A stretch of 64,000 bases of DNA from the NCBI GenBank assembly GCA_018818125.1, contig JAHISQ010000112.1:1-64000 (forward strand), read 5' to 3'. This DNA is from Candidatus Rifleibacteriota bacterium. Its GTDB lineage: Bacteria > Muiribacteriota > Ozemobacteria > Ozemobacterales > Ozemobacteraceae. Positions 34,887 through 42,676 of this stretch are shown one piece after another; within the stretch, counting starts at the first letter, position 1, and each line of letters starts with the position of its first letter. Made by a program: the position numbers and the translations under genes. The notes beneath the pieces are model-generated. The model was not told where the DNA came from, ran no database searches, and worked only from the letters and a program-made list of their open reading frames with translations.

Positions 34887-35497
34887 GATACATGCCAATT
34901 TTTGTCGATCTTTCCGGAAAGCGCGTACTGTTGTCTGGTGCTGGTCGGGTCGCCTTGCGCCGAGCCCGACAACTGCTTGCTGCTGGTGCAGAACTTACGG
35001 TAATAGCACCTCATATTAGTGAAGAATTTAGAACTTTACCAGATGTTGAGCTGGTGGAGAGAACAATACAGCCGACTGACGTCTCAACACTCTATCAGCT
35101 GGTGATTATTGCCACCGACAATGCTGCGGTTAATGCAATGATTTCTGATCAGTGCGACCGTGTGGGGGTTCTATGCAACCGCTGTGACGACTTTGCAGCG
35201 GGCAATTTTGTCTGCGGTAAAACGCTGGCGCGTGGGCCGATTATCTGCTCGACAATGGCAGGCGGCGTGCCTGAGGTAGCAAAATTTTTGAACACAAAAA
35301 TCGAAAGTCTTTTGACGCCCGGGTTTGTAGAACTGGCAGCACTGCTGGCTGAACTGCGGCCAGCCATCAAGGCTTCGAATAGGCGTGAGCAGAGCGTGCG
35401 CGATTTTATTGGCTGTCTGGTCAACGATGAGACTATTACCCGTATCGAGCATGAGGGCACTGAGAAGCTGCGCGAGGAGATTTTGGCATGCCTTTAA
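34883..35497 (+). CDS. sirC: Precorrin-2 dehydrogenase / sirohydrochlorin ferrochelatase-like (SirC/CysG N-domain)
   Basis: 204 aa, ATG 34883 with GGAG. 'MPIFVDLSGKRVLLSGAGRVALRRARQLLAAGAELTVIAP' is the NAD-binding start, with G-A-G-R-V-A instead of the common G-G-G-x-V-A. 'LVIIATDNAAVNAMISDQC' and 'LCNRCDDFAAGNFVCGKTLARGPIICSTMAGGVPEVAKFL' match the Met8p/CysG-N family. The enzyme oxidises precorrin-2 to sirohydrochlorin and may insert Fe. This is the step leading to siroheme, needed for the alternative haem pathway. It overlaps hemA by 10 bp. Confidence 0.87.
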   Translation: MRYMPIFVDLSGKRVLLSGAGRVALRRARQLLAAGAELTVIAPHISEEFRTLPDVELVERTIQPTDVSTLYQLVIIATDNAAVNAMISDQCDRVGVLCNRCDDFAAGNFVCGKTLARGPIICSTMAGGVPEVAKFLNTKIESLLTPGFVELAALLAELRPAIKASNRREQSVRDFIGCLVNDETITRIEHEGTEKLREEILACL

Positions 35498-36780
35498 CCG
35501 TCTTCGGGCTCAACCATAAATCGGCTCCGGTTTCGGTGCGCGAAAAGCTCGCACATTTGTGCGGTCTGCCGATTCCAGATGTAGATGGTTGTGATCTTGA
35601 ATCCGTGCCGGTCTATACCTGCAACCGGGTAGAAGTCTACTATGCAGGCAATCCCGCAGCGGCTCAGCAGAGCTTTGTAGCGCTCCTGGCGCAAAACAGT
35701 ATTAATTATGACAATCTCTCCGAGTATTTCTATCGGTATAACGACGAAGAGGCGGTTTCACACCTGCTGTCGGTAGCTTCCGGGCTTGATTCGATGATAT
35801 TGGGCGAGAACCAGATTCTGCACCAGATCAAGGAATCATATCGCCATTCGACCGAACAGGGTTTTGTCGGCAAGCAGTTGCATAGTCTGTTTCAAAAGGC
35901 GCTTGAGGTCGGTAAAAAAGTGCGCAGCGAAACTGGTATCTCTCAGAACCGCGTTTCGATTGCCTCTACTGCGGTTGAGCTTGCGCGCAGCATTTTCGGG
36001 CCGCTAAGCAATTCAATTGCCCTGGTGGTCGGCGCCGGTGAAATGGCGAGTCTGGTGGCGGTTCATCTGCGCGAAAACGGCGTAAAAAAGATGCTTTTTG
36101 TTAATCGCACCGAAGCCAGCGCTCTTGAGCTTGCCGAAAAATTCGACGGCGAGTCGCGTCCTTTTGAGCAGTTTGAAGAACTGTTGGAACGCTGTGATAT
36201 TGTCATTTCCTCAACTGCTGCTCCGACTACCATTGTGAGCACGGCAATGATGCGCCAGGTTATGGCGAAGCGCAGTGAGCGTCCTATGTTTGTTGTAGAT
36301 ATTGCTGTTCCACGCGATTTTGAAAATGACTGTCAGGAAATCGGCAATCTTTTTCTTTACGATGTAGATGATCTGCAGAACGTGGTTAACGAAAATATGT
36401 CGCAAAGGCATGTCGAGGCTGATAAGGCACGTGCGATTGTGCAGTATGAATCATCACAGTTTCAGACATCGGTGGCCGCGTTTACTGTGGTGCCGTTAAT
36501 CAGCCGGCTGCGCGAGCAGGCTGAGGCGATTCGCCAGGCTGAAATAGAGCGCTTTCTGGCGCAGCACCCGGATTTGCAGGATGAACATAAACAAGCTTTC
36601 GATCAGTGTTCGCGTGCGCTTATGGCAAAGTGGCTGCATAACCAGATCGTGGCACTAAAAAAACAGGGTTCGGCTGATATCGAGCAGCTAAGAGCAATTG
36701 GTAAAACGCTCGGGCTGGCAGACGATTGTCTGCCGCAGGCGCCACTAAGAATGCTTGGTCAGAAATCCGGAAAGCAGTAA
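35488..36780 (+). CDS. hemA: Glutamyl-tRNA reductase
   Basis: 430 aa. 'LTVFGLNHKSAPVSVREK' and 'VPVYTCNRVEVYYAG' with the catalytic Cys45 define the enzyme. 'GLDSMILGENQILHQIKESY' carries the conserved His region, and 'VVGAGEMASLVAVHL' is the NADPH site. The C-terminal dimerisation helices are complete. It catalyses the first committed step of the C5 route to 5-aminolevulinate, using Glu-tRNA. GGAG precedes the ATG inside the sirC 3' end. Confidence 0.95.
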   Translation: MPLTVFGLNHKSAPVSVREKLAHLCGLPIPDVDGCDLESVPVYTCNRVEVYYAGNPAAAQQSFVALLAQNSINYDNLSEYFYRYNDEEAVSHLLSVASGLDSMILGENQILHQIKESYRHSTEQGFVGKQLHSLFQKALEVGKKVRSETGISQNRVSIASTAVELARSIFGPLSNSIALVVGAGEMASLVAVHLRENGVKKMLFVNRTEASALELAEKFDGESRPFEQFEELLERCDIVISSTAAPTTIVSTAMMRQVMAKRSERPMFVVDIAVPRDFENDCQEIGNLFLYDVDDLQNVVNENMSQRHVEADKARAIVQYESSQFQTSVAAFTVVPLISRLREQAEAIRQAEIERFLAQHPDLQDEHKQAFDQCSRALMAKWLHNQIVALKKQGSADIEQLRAIGKTLGLADDCLPQAPLRMLGQKSGKQ

Positions 36781-36785
36781 TCAAT

Positions 36786-37706
36786 ATGAAAATAAAATAC
36801 GGAACGCGTGGTAGTAAGCTCGCTTTGCATCAGACTCGGCACGCAATAAGCGTGGCAAAAAGTTGCATGCCAGAATGCGAATTTGAAGAAGTCATCATAA
36901 AAACTCTTGGCGACCAGGTTACCAATATGCCGCTGTTCAAAATTGGTGGCCAGGGGCTCTTTATCAAGGAAATCGAACAGGCTCTTCTTGATGGGCGTAT
37001 CGATATTGCTGTTCATAGTCTGAAAGATATGCCGCACGCCATGTCGGCGGGCTTGAGTATTCTGGCAACTGGCTGTCGCGAGGATGCCCGAGATTGTTTT
37101 GTTTCGACTCGTTATGAGTCGTTTATGTCGATGCCGGCTGATGCTGTTATTGGCACGTCAAGCCTGCGTCGGCGCTCGCAGCTGAGTCATCTGCGCCGAG
37201 ATCTGCAGTTTTCTGATTTTCGCGGCAACCTTGATTCGCGCCTCAAGAAGCTTGAAGAGGGCGAAGTTGATGCGATAATTCTGGCCGCCGCCGGTCTGCA
37301 TCGCTTTGGCTGGCAGCAGCAGATCAGGCACTATTTTACGATCGAAGAAATGACGCCACCAGCAGGGCAGGGGATAATCGCAATTCAGTGTCGCAGCGAA
37401 GATGTTGCCCGGCTGACTCCTGTATTTTCAACTTTTGCGGATCAGGTCGCTGCTGCACGTGCTGAGGCTGAACGCGCTTTTCTTGAGGTGCTGCAGGGTG
37501 GTTGCTCGACGCCAATGGCGGTGCATGCAGAGATTGTGGGTGACGAGCTCAAATTGCTCTCTTTCGTTGGCTCTGCCAATGGCACCGAAATTATTCGCAA
37601 TTTTCATCTCGGCAAGGTTACGCAAGCTGTGGAACTCGGTCGAACTGCCGGTGAAGAAATGCTCGCTGCCGGAGCCGCCAAGCTTATTGGAGTAAAAAAT
37701 GAATAA
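36786..37706 (+). CDS. hemC: Hydroxymethylbilane synthase (porphobilinogen deaminase)
   Basis: 306 aa from ATG 36786. 'IKYGTRGSKLALHQT', 'HSLKDMP' with catalytic Asp81, and the dipyrromethane-cofactor Cys240 in 'VLQGGCSTPMAVHAEI' are present. The enzyme polymerises four porphobilinogens. Its last codons AAT GAA TAA contain the sequence ATGAATAA, which in the ancestor was probably also the start of the next gene. That overlap is now split by repeat R3. Confidence 0.96.
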   Translation: MKIKYGTRGSKLALHQTRHAISVAKSCMPECEFEEVIIKTLGDQVTNMPLFKIGGQGLFIKEIEQALLDGRIDIAVHSLKDMPHAMSAGLSILATGCREDARDCFVSTRYESFMSMPADAVIGTSSLRRRSQLSHLRRDLQFSDFRGNLDSRLKKLEEGEVDAIILAAAGLHRFGWQQQIRHYFTIEEMTPPAGQGIIAIQCRSEDVARLTPVFSTFADQVAAARAEAERAFLEVLQGGCSTPMAVHAEIVGDELKLLSFVGSANGTEIIRNFHLGKVTQAVELGRTAGEEMLAAGAAKLIGVKNE

Positions 37707-37712
37707 ACCAAA
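37699..37712 (+). repeat. Left copy of 14-bp target-site-like duplication
   Basis: ATGAATAAACCAAA, identical to 37866-37879 at the start of cobA/hemD. It borders repeat R3 on the left. Confidence 0.85.
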
Positions 37713-37865
37713 CTATCATCGGTCGGTTCGTTCGCAATCCGCGACTCACCGACACTCGGCCATCCATGGCCTTCGCGAGGAGCAGGGCGACGAAGTAATC
37801 TCATGTTCGAGAATAACCCGGGGACAATTGCTGTCATTTCGACCGAAGGGAGAAATCTCTAAATT
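37713..37865. repeat. Interspersed repeat copy R3 inserted between hemC and cobA/hemD
   Basis: 153 bp. It contains GGCCATCCATGGCC (37758-37771) and the 28-bp module TGTCATTTCGACCG..AAATCTC (37832-37859). Its left half is the reverse complement of the right half of R5 (GTGTCGGTGAGTCGC, GCGAACGAACCGACC). It is flanked by the 14-bp direct repeat. Confidence 0.85.
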
Positions 37866-37879
37866 ATGAATAAACCAAA
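37866..37879 (+). repeat. Right copy of 14-bp target-site-like duplication
   Basis: ATGAATAAACCAAA, forming the start codon and first codons of cobA/hemD. It is identical to 37699-37712. Confidence 0.85.
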
Positions 37880-39380
37880 TGTGTATCTGGTCGGAGCCGG
37901 GCCGGGCGATCCAGGGCTGATTACTGTGCGTGGTCTCGAACTCGTTCGCGCCGCAGATGTGCTTATTCACGACCAACTTGGCACCTCTGAGTTCCTGAGT
38001 ATGGCCAAAGAGGGATGCGAATTGTTCGATGTTGGCAAGTTCGCCGGTAATCACAAGGTAACGCAGGATGCGACAAACGCTCTTCTTGTCGAGAAAGCCC
38101 GTGAAAACAAAATGGTGGTGCGTCTGAAAGGCGGCGATCCGTTTGTGTTTGGTCGTGGCGGCGAAGAGCTTTTATATCTGGCAGAGGCTGGTATTGCTGC
38201 TGAGGTGGTGCCAGGCATTACCTCGGCGATTTCGGCACCATGTTACGCCGGAATTCCGATAACTCAACGCGGTTACACCGCCAGTCTTGCGATTGTTACC
38301 GGCCACGAGGCCGAAAAAGAAGGCAGTGACATCGATTGGCCAGCGTTGGCGAAGATTGGCACAGTAGTTTTTCTGATGGGTGTTAAGAATCTTCCGACTA
38401 TTGTTAAGAATCTTATTGAATGTGGGCGTAGCCCAAAAACACCGGTAGCACTGATTCAGAACGGCACTCTGCCGATACAGCGAACTGTAACCGGCACTTT
38501 GGCTGACATTGCTGAAATTGCTGAAGCTGCCGGAATAAAGCCTCCGGCAGTAACCGTGGTTGGTGAGGTCGTTACCCTGCGCGAAAAGTTGAAATGGTTC
38601 GAAAAACGTCCGCTGTTCGGCAGAACCATTGTGGTAACGCGCTCACGTCATCAGGCCAGCGCCCTGTGTACAAGTCTGCGCGAACTGGGCGCCAGAGTTA
38701 TTGAGTGCCCCACCATCAGAATCATTCAGCACGGACACAACGATGCGTTTCGTGACTTTATTGCTGACTCGGCGCAGTATGAGCAGTTGGTTTTCACTTC
38801 AGTAAATGGCGTTGAAGGCTTTGTCTCGGCGTTGGTGCAACAAGGTCTGGATCTGCGTTTTCTTGGCGGGAAAAAGGTGATATGCATCGGTCCGGCAACT
38901 GCCGAAGCTTTCAGTCGGCGTGGCATAATGCCTGATTTTGTACCAGAAAGTTATGTGGCTGAGGCGTTGCTACCATATTTTGACGCATTGCCAGCTTCTG
39001 GCGTAGCGATTCTGCGGGCTGAGAAGGCGCGCGAACTACTTCCTGAGGCGCTGACAGAAAAAGGTCATCGAGTAAAGGTTGTTTCTCTATACCATACGGA
39101 GTATGAGAGACCAGATAACTGCGAGACATTAGCTGAGCTGACCGCTGGAAGAGTTGATCTGGTGACTTTTACCAGTTCGTCAACAGTTGAGGGCTTTGCG
39201 CGGGTGCTTGAAGGCAGCACAGTCAACCCGGAAACTGTGCCAGCAGCATCGATTGGCCCGATAACAACGCAGACCTGCCGTGATCTTGGCTTTAAGCTCA
39301 GGGTTGAGGCTTCTGAATTTACCATTCCCGGGCTGGTTACAGCCATGTGCGAGCATTTTGTGAAAGAGAACAAAGAGTAG
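37866..39380 (+). CDS. cobA-hemD: Fused uroporphyrinogen-III C-methyltransferase / uroporphyrinogen-III synthase
   Basis: 504 aa. Residues about 1-240 are the SUMT domain: 'VYLVGAGPGDPGLITVRG', 'VRLKGGDPFVFGRGGEE', 'VVPGITSAISAPCYAGIPITQRG' and 'GHE'. Residues about 250-504 are a HemD domain ('TIVVTRSRHQASALCTSLRELGARVIECPTIRI', 'LVFTSVNGVEGF', 'FTSSSTVEGF'). The fusion closes the macrocycle and then methylates C2 and C7 to precorrin-2, directing flux to siroheme. The ATG at 37866 overlaps the stop of the leader ORF. GGGAG inside repeat R3 lies about 14 bases upstream and may act as a weak SD. Confidence 0.95.
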   Translation: MNKPNVYLVGAGPGDPGLITVRGLELVRAADVLIHDQLGTSEFLSMAKEGCELFDVGKFAGNHKVTQDATNALLVEKARENKMVVRLKGGDPFVFGRGGEELLYLAEAGIAAEVVPGITSAISAPCYAGIPITQRGYTASLAIVTGHEAEKEGSDIDWPALAKIGTVVFLMGVKNLPTIVKNLIECGRSPKTPVALIQNGTLPIQRTVTGTLADIAEIAEAAGIKPPAVTVVGEVVTLREKLKWFEKRPLFGRTIVVTRSRHQASALCTSLRELGARVIECPTIRIIQHGHNDAFRDFIADSAQYEQLVFTSVNGVEGFVSALVQQGLDLRFLGGKKVICIGPATAEAFSRRGIMPDFVPESYVAEALLPYFDALPASGVAILRAEKARELLPEALTEKGHRVKVVSLYHTEYERPDNCETLAELTAGRVDLVTFTSSSTVEGFARVLEGSTVNPETVPAASIGPITTQTCRDLGFKLRVEASEFTIPGLVTAMCEHFVKENKE

Positions 39381-39384
39381 AGCG

Positions 39385-40599
39385 ATGATCAATATAAGTA
39401 AGATTTACGCCAACCATTCAACAACAGGCGACCCGTTGCGTTATGGCACAAGCCATCAGGGGCCGGTCGGTCATTCACATCATTTTCGTGGGCATCAGGC
39501 CGCAAAAACGGCGGCGGAGCGCCGTCCGGTTGTAGTCTGGAACGTTTCGAAGCGCTGCAACCTCAAATGTATTCACTGTTACGCTAATTCTGACTGTAAC
39601 ACAGCTCCTGATGAATTGAGTTTTGCCGAGGGACAGGTTTTGATTGATGATCTGGCGGCATTTGGCGTGCCGGCTCTGCTTTTCTCAGGCGGTGAGCCGC
39701 TGATGCGCCCGGATCTGTTTGAGCTGGCTGCTTATGCGGTGAGCAAGGGCTTGCGGCCGGTGCTGTCGACCAACGGCACGCTAATTAATGAGCAGATGGC
39801 GCTACGTATCAAGGATACTGGCTTTATCTACGCCGGAATCTCGCTCGACGGCATTGCCGAGACCAACGATCATTTTCGCGGGGTTGAAGGTGCGTTTGAC
39901 AACGCCATGAAGGGTTTTCGCAACTGTGTGGCGGTTGGGCAACGCGTAGGGTTGCGTCTGACATTGACCCGGCAAAATGTGCTCGACCTCGACAAAATCT
40001 TCGACTTTCTGCTTGAAGAGAAGATTCCGAGAGCCTGTTTTTATCACCTTGTTTATTCAGGACGGGGAAAGAGCGAAGATGATCTGACACATGCCGAATC
40101 ACGCCTCGCGCTCGATACTATCTGTCGTAGAACTCGCCAGGCCATTGAGTCTGGTGTGGATCTGGACATTCTCACAGTAGATAACCATGTCGATGGGCCA
40201 TATATATACCTGAAACTGCTCGAAGAAGACTCGGCGCGAGCTGAAGAAGTCAAAAAACTGCTCGAATGGAACGGCGGCGGCGCTAACTCTTCTGGTGTGG
40301 GAATTGGCGATATCGATTGGTCAGGCAATGTTCACCCTGACCAGTTCTGGCAGGATAAAACCTTCGGCAACATCCGTCAGCGCAAGTTTTCAGAACTCTG
40401 GCAGGACACTTCAGATGAACTGATGGCCGGTCTCAAAAGCCGTCTGCCGCTTTTAAAGGGCAAATGCGCGACCTGCCGTTTTCTTAAAATGTGTGGTGGT
40501 TCTCTGCGCGTAAGAGCTTTTCGCGTCTACGACGATCCATGGATGCCAGACCCCGCCTGCTATCTGGCCGATTCTGAGATTCTCATGGCAATCCCATGA
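39385..40599 (+). CDS. ahbC: Radical-SAM 12,18-didecarboxysiroheme deacetylase-like protein (AhbC/NirJ1 type)
   Basis: 404 aa. The N-terminal signature 'MINISKIYANHSTTGDPLRYG' and 'RRPVVVWNVSKRCNLKCIHCYANSD' matches the AhbC/NirJ1 group. The radical-SAM cluster cysteines are Cys58, Cys62 and Cys65. An auxiliary-cluster set (Cys361, Cys364, Cys370, Cys392) lies in a SPASM-like tail. AhbC removes acetate side chains to give Fe-coproporphyrin III in the siroheme-to-haem route. AhbA/B and AhbD are not in the window. The DNA of the final codons (CAATCCCATGAG) is shared with repeat R1, so the last residues and the stop come from repeat R4. AhbD or NirJ cannot be fully excluded. Confidence 0.82.
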   Translation: MINISKIYANHSTTGDPLRYGTSHQGPVGHSHHFRGHQAAKTAAERRPVVVWNVSKRCNLKCIHCYANSDCNTAPDELSFAEGQVLIDDLAAFGVPALLFSGGEPLMRPDLFELAAYAVSKGLRPVLSTNGTLINEQMALRIKDTGFIYAGISLDGIAETNDHFRGVEGAFDNAMKGFRNCVAVGQRVGLRLTLTRQNVLDLDKIFDFLLEEKIPRACFYHLVYSGRGKSEDDLTHAESRLALDTICRRTRQAIESGVDLDILTVDNHVDGPYIYLKLLEEDSARAEEVKKLLEWNGGGANSSGVGIGDIDWSGNVHPDQFWQDKTFGNIRQRKFSELWQDTSDELMAGLKSRLPLLKGKCATCRFLKMCGGSLRVRAFRVYDDPWMPDPACYLADSEILMAIP

Positions 40600-40908
40600 G
40601 ATGCAAACATACTCGCACGAAGTCGTAGAAGGTGTCATCTCAGCAGGGTTGCGTTCCTATACTGTGACGCAACTGCATAAGGCCTCCATGGCCAAAAGCG
40701 AAGAGAGAGAGCTCGCTAACAAACACAGATTCCTCACCCTGTGAGCACTGCGGGATATGTGGCTCTAACGGCCAAGGTCAGCCGTAAGAGCCACCTAACG
40801 TTCGTTCGGAATGACAGCAAACATTGTCATCTCGACCGCAGGGAGAGATCTCAAGCTTCCGATTCTTTGTGGCTCTGTGCGCGATCTCCTTAGCCCTGGC
40901 TTTTGTCT
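40589..40908. repeat. Interspersed repeat copy R4
   Basis: It is collinear with R1 across its left end, core (40663-40693), 28-bp module TGTCATCTCGACCG (40825-40852) and right end, but has about 120 extra bp in the middle. That extra part contains a hairpin at 40759-40794. It overlaps the last codons of ahbC. Together with the next 115 bp, where I see nothing else, it fills the gap to the small membrane gene. Confidence 0.75.
40759..40794. repeat. Hairpin within R4
   Basis: GTGGCTCTAACGGC (40759-40772) pairs with GCCGTAAGAGCCAC (40781-40794), with one mismatch and an 8-nt loop. No T-tract follows, so it is not an ordinary terminator. Confidence 0.7.
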
Positions 40909-41025
40909 GCGATAACATGAATCCCTTTCGGGATTGGTATCAGTCAGAAAATCTAAAAAGAGCTATGCTGCAGCCTTGTTTGCGTCGATATTTAGATCAG
41001 ATTCGATACAAATGAGGTGGCGGGC

Positions 41026-41292
41026 ATGCAATTTGCGGGTTTTGTGCTGGTAACTCTACTGTTTTGTGGTGGTTTCATGCTGGCGCAGGCGATATTTTTT
41101 CATCAGACCGGTCGCACATTCTGGCGCGCACTGCTGCCTGCCGGAATTCGTTACGCAATTTTGCCCAAAGACAAGGTTCACATGGATTCTTTCATGGTCA
41201 TGGAAGAATACGCCGCCCTGCTTTTTCTCGGTTCCTTTTTGCTTCTACCCCTTATCGCTCTGAGCGTAATGGGCTTCATCGCTTTCTTTTAG
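41026..41292 (+). CDS. Small two-helix membrane protein of unknown function
   Basis: 88 aa from ATG 41026, eight bases after GAGG. A GTG at 41017 overlaps that SD. Two hydrophobic helices (about 3-26 and 62-86) flank a soluble loop with 'HQTGRTFWRALLPAGIRYAILPKDKVHMDSFMVMEEY'. I recognise no family. It lies isolated between repeats R4 and R5. Codon usage looks normal for the window. Confidence 0.55.
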   Translation: MQFAGFVLVTLLFCGGFMLAQAIFFHQTGRTFWRALLPAGIRYAILPKDKVHMDSFMVMEEYAALLFLGSFLLLPLIALSVMGFIAFF

Positions 41293-41399
41293 GACGTTGT
41301 ATAAGCTCTCGAAGCATTCAAAGCAGTTAGGGACGCAGTAATCAGCGAAAAGCAGAGCAAGGGCGGATCAAGAAAGCGCGAGGTCGATTTGATAACGTC

Positions 41400-41570
41400 G
41401 TTTAACCCTGATTGGCATATTTCGCTATTTTCCTGCGGCGCAACTGCATAAGGCCATCCATGACCAAAACTTCGTCGTTCTGCTGTTCAGTGTTCCTCGC
41501 GAAGGCCAAGTGTCGGTGAGTCGCTGGAGTGCGAACGAACCGACCAATGATAAAATTGTGGTCGATTGTA
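41400..41570. repeat. Interspersed repeat copy R5
   Basis: It has the core TCCTGCGGCGCAACTGCATA followed by AGGCCATCCATGACC (41431-41465), then CTCGCGAAGGCC, GTGTCGGTGAGTCGC and GCGAACGAACCGACC, which match the inverted R3 and the end of R6. It sits in the 432-bp gap 41293-41724. Bases 41293-41400 hold nothing I recognise, and the right part holds the promoter of the next gene. Confidence 0.75.
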
Positions 41571-41659
41571 CCTATGTCGGAATGCTGAATTTATGCGGAT
41601 TTAAAGCGTAAGACTTTACCTGTAGAGGGTGTCCGCGAAAAAATAATTGCAAAAATAAG

Positions 41660-41688
41660 TTGACGAAACAAAAACCTCATGCTAATTA
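41660..41688 (+). promoter_or_regulatory. Promoter of the 41725 lipoprotein gene
   Basis: TTGACG (41660-41665), a 17-bp spacer, then TAATTA (41683-41688) within an AT-rich run. The start codon is 36 bp downstream behind AGGAGG. Confidence 0.6.
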
Positions 41689-41724
41689 TATTTTGCACAA
41701 ACACCATAGGAGGATTTGGTTTTA

Positions 41725-42582
41725 ATGAAAAAGCTATTTGTATTGTTTCTTCTCGTTTCTCTTGTTCCTTTTACCGTAGGTTGTTCTCTCTGGGGCGGCG
41801 ATGACGAAGCCGTTACTTATCCAACCTTTCTGACCGCAACTGTGATGGTTCCGGCTGCAGGTGTCGCTAATCTTCGCGGAGTCAGTTATGCTGATTTCAG
41901 CATGTATAAGCTCACCCTGAACGGCATCGTTCTTGCTGTTGACGAAGCAGCCAGCGTATTCACAACTGATCCAGTGAAACTGGTGTTCAAAGCCCTCGCT
42001 ACTCAGGCTCAGGTCGACAGCGTTCAGAAGTCTACTGTTCCTTTCACAGCAGTTCTTAGCAATGGCACAGGCACAACTACTACTCTGACCATCAACCCCA
42101 GTGCAAATACCGGTGTTTTGGTTGTCGAAGTTAACACTGCTGGTGTAGTTACTGGTTTAACAGTTGGCGGAGTAGACGTTTCCGAGTATGTAGGTGTAGG
42201 CACCTTTACTGTCAGCGCAAAATTCGGCGCAACCGATCTTGGCACTTCTGCTACTACCAATGTAACTGTTGTTAACACCCTCACCCCAACTTTCATAGTT
42301 GAACTTCCTGATGCCATCACCGTTACTAACGGCGAACTGCCAGCCGGTAATGGTCTTAGTATCACCACCAAGAATGCCGCTGGCGTAACAGTTGCAATCA
42401 CCGCTGCTGATTTCACAATCGCTCAGGGTGACGCTGCGAATAGAATCACTGTGACTGTAAAAGCACAGGCTGAACCAAAAGCATTGAACAATGGCACTAC
42501 TTATTCAGTTAAAATTAACAATCTGAAGAACGCTGGCAAAGTTGTTGTTCCAGCAACTTTCTACTTCAAAGTTACTCTCTAA
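41725..42582 (+). CDS. Thr/Val/Ala-rich lipoprotein with Ig-like domains
   Basis: 285 aa from ATG 41725 (AGGAGG eleven bases upstream). The lipobox is PFTVGC. The mature part is beta-rich and low in charged and aromatic residues: strands such as 'FLTATVMVPAAGVANLRGVSYADFSMYKLTLNGIVL' and 'GTGTTTTLTINPSANTGVLVVEVNTAGVVTGL'. The last 90 residues resemble an Ig-like domain ('VELPDAITVTNGELPAGNGLSITTKNAAGVT'). It is monocistronic with a strong promoter and a strong terminator, which suggests high expression. It may be an abundant surface lipoprotein. The family is not recognised. Confidence 0.75.
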   Translation: MKKLFVLFLLVSLVPFTVGCSLWGGDDEAVTYPTFLTATVMVPAAGVANLRGVSYADFSMYKLTLNGIVLAVDEAASVFTTDPVKLVFKALATQAQVDSVQKSTVPFTAVLSNGTGTTTTLTINPSANTGVLVVEVNTAGVVTGLTVGGVDVSEYVGVGTFTVSAKFGATDLGTSATTNVTVVNTLTPTFIVELPDAITVTNGELPAGNGLSITTKNAAGVTVAITAADFTIAQGDAANRITVTVKAQAEPKALNNGTTYSVKINNLKNAGKVVVPATFYFKVTL

Positions 42583-42593
42583 TTTAAATTAGT

Positions 42594-42630
42594 AAAAAAC
42601 TCCCCTGCGTAAGCAGGGGAGTTTTTTGTT
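42594..42630 (+). terminator. Strong Rho-independent terminator
   Basis: AAAAAACTCCCCTGC (42594-42608), loop GTAA of GNRA type, GCAGGGGAGTTTTTT (42613-42627). The 15-bp stem is perfect and includes the T-tract, so it can work in both directions. Confidence 0.92.
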
Positions 42631-42676
42631 TGTACTCTGAACGCATGTTCAGGGTTCTGGTTCGGTTCTGGGTTCT

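Larger units (their letters stand above)
37699..37869 (+). other. 56-codon leader ORF created by repeat insertion
   Basis: It starts at the ATG that ends hemC (37699), using GGAG at 37689-37692. It reads MNKPN, then goes through the repeat, and stops at TGA 37867-37869, which overlaps the ATG of cobA/hemD (37866). Its first four codons duplicate those of cobA/hemD. It may serve only to couple translation. A peptide function is not claimed. Confidence 0.6.

Noticed and set aside
40824..41015. ORF starting MSSRPQGEIS
   Set aside because: Read-through of repeat R4; no SD of its own and no homology beyond the repeat.
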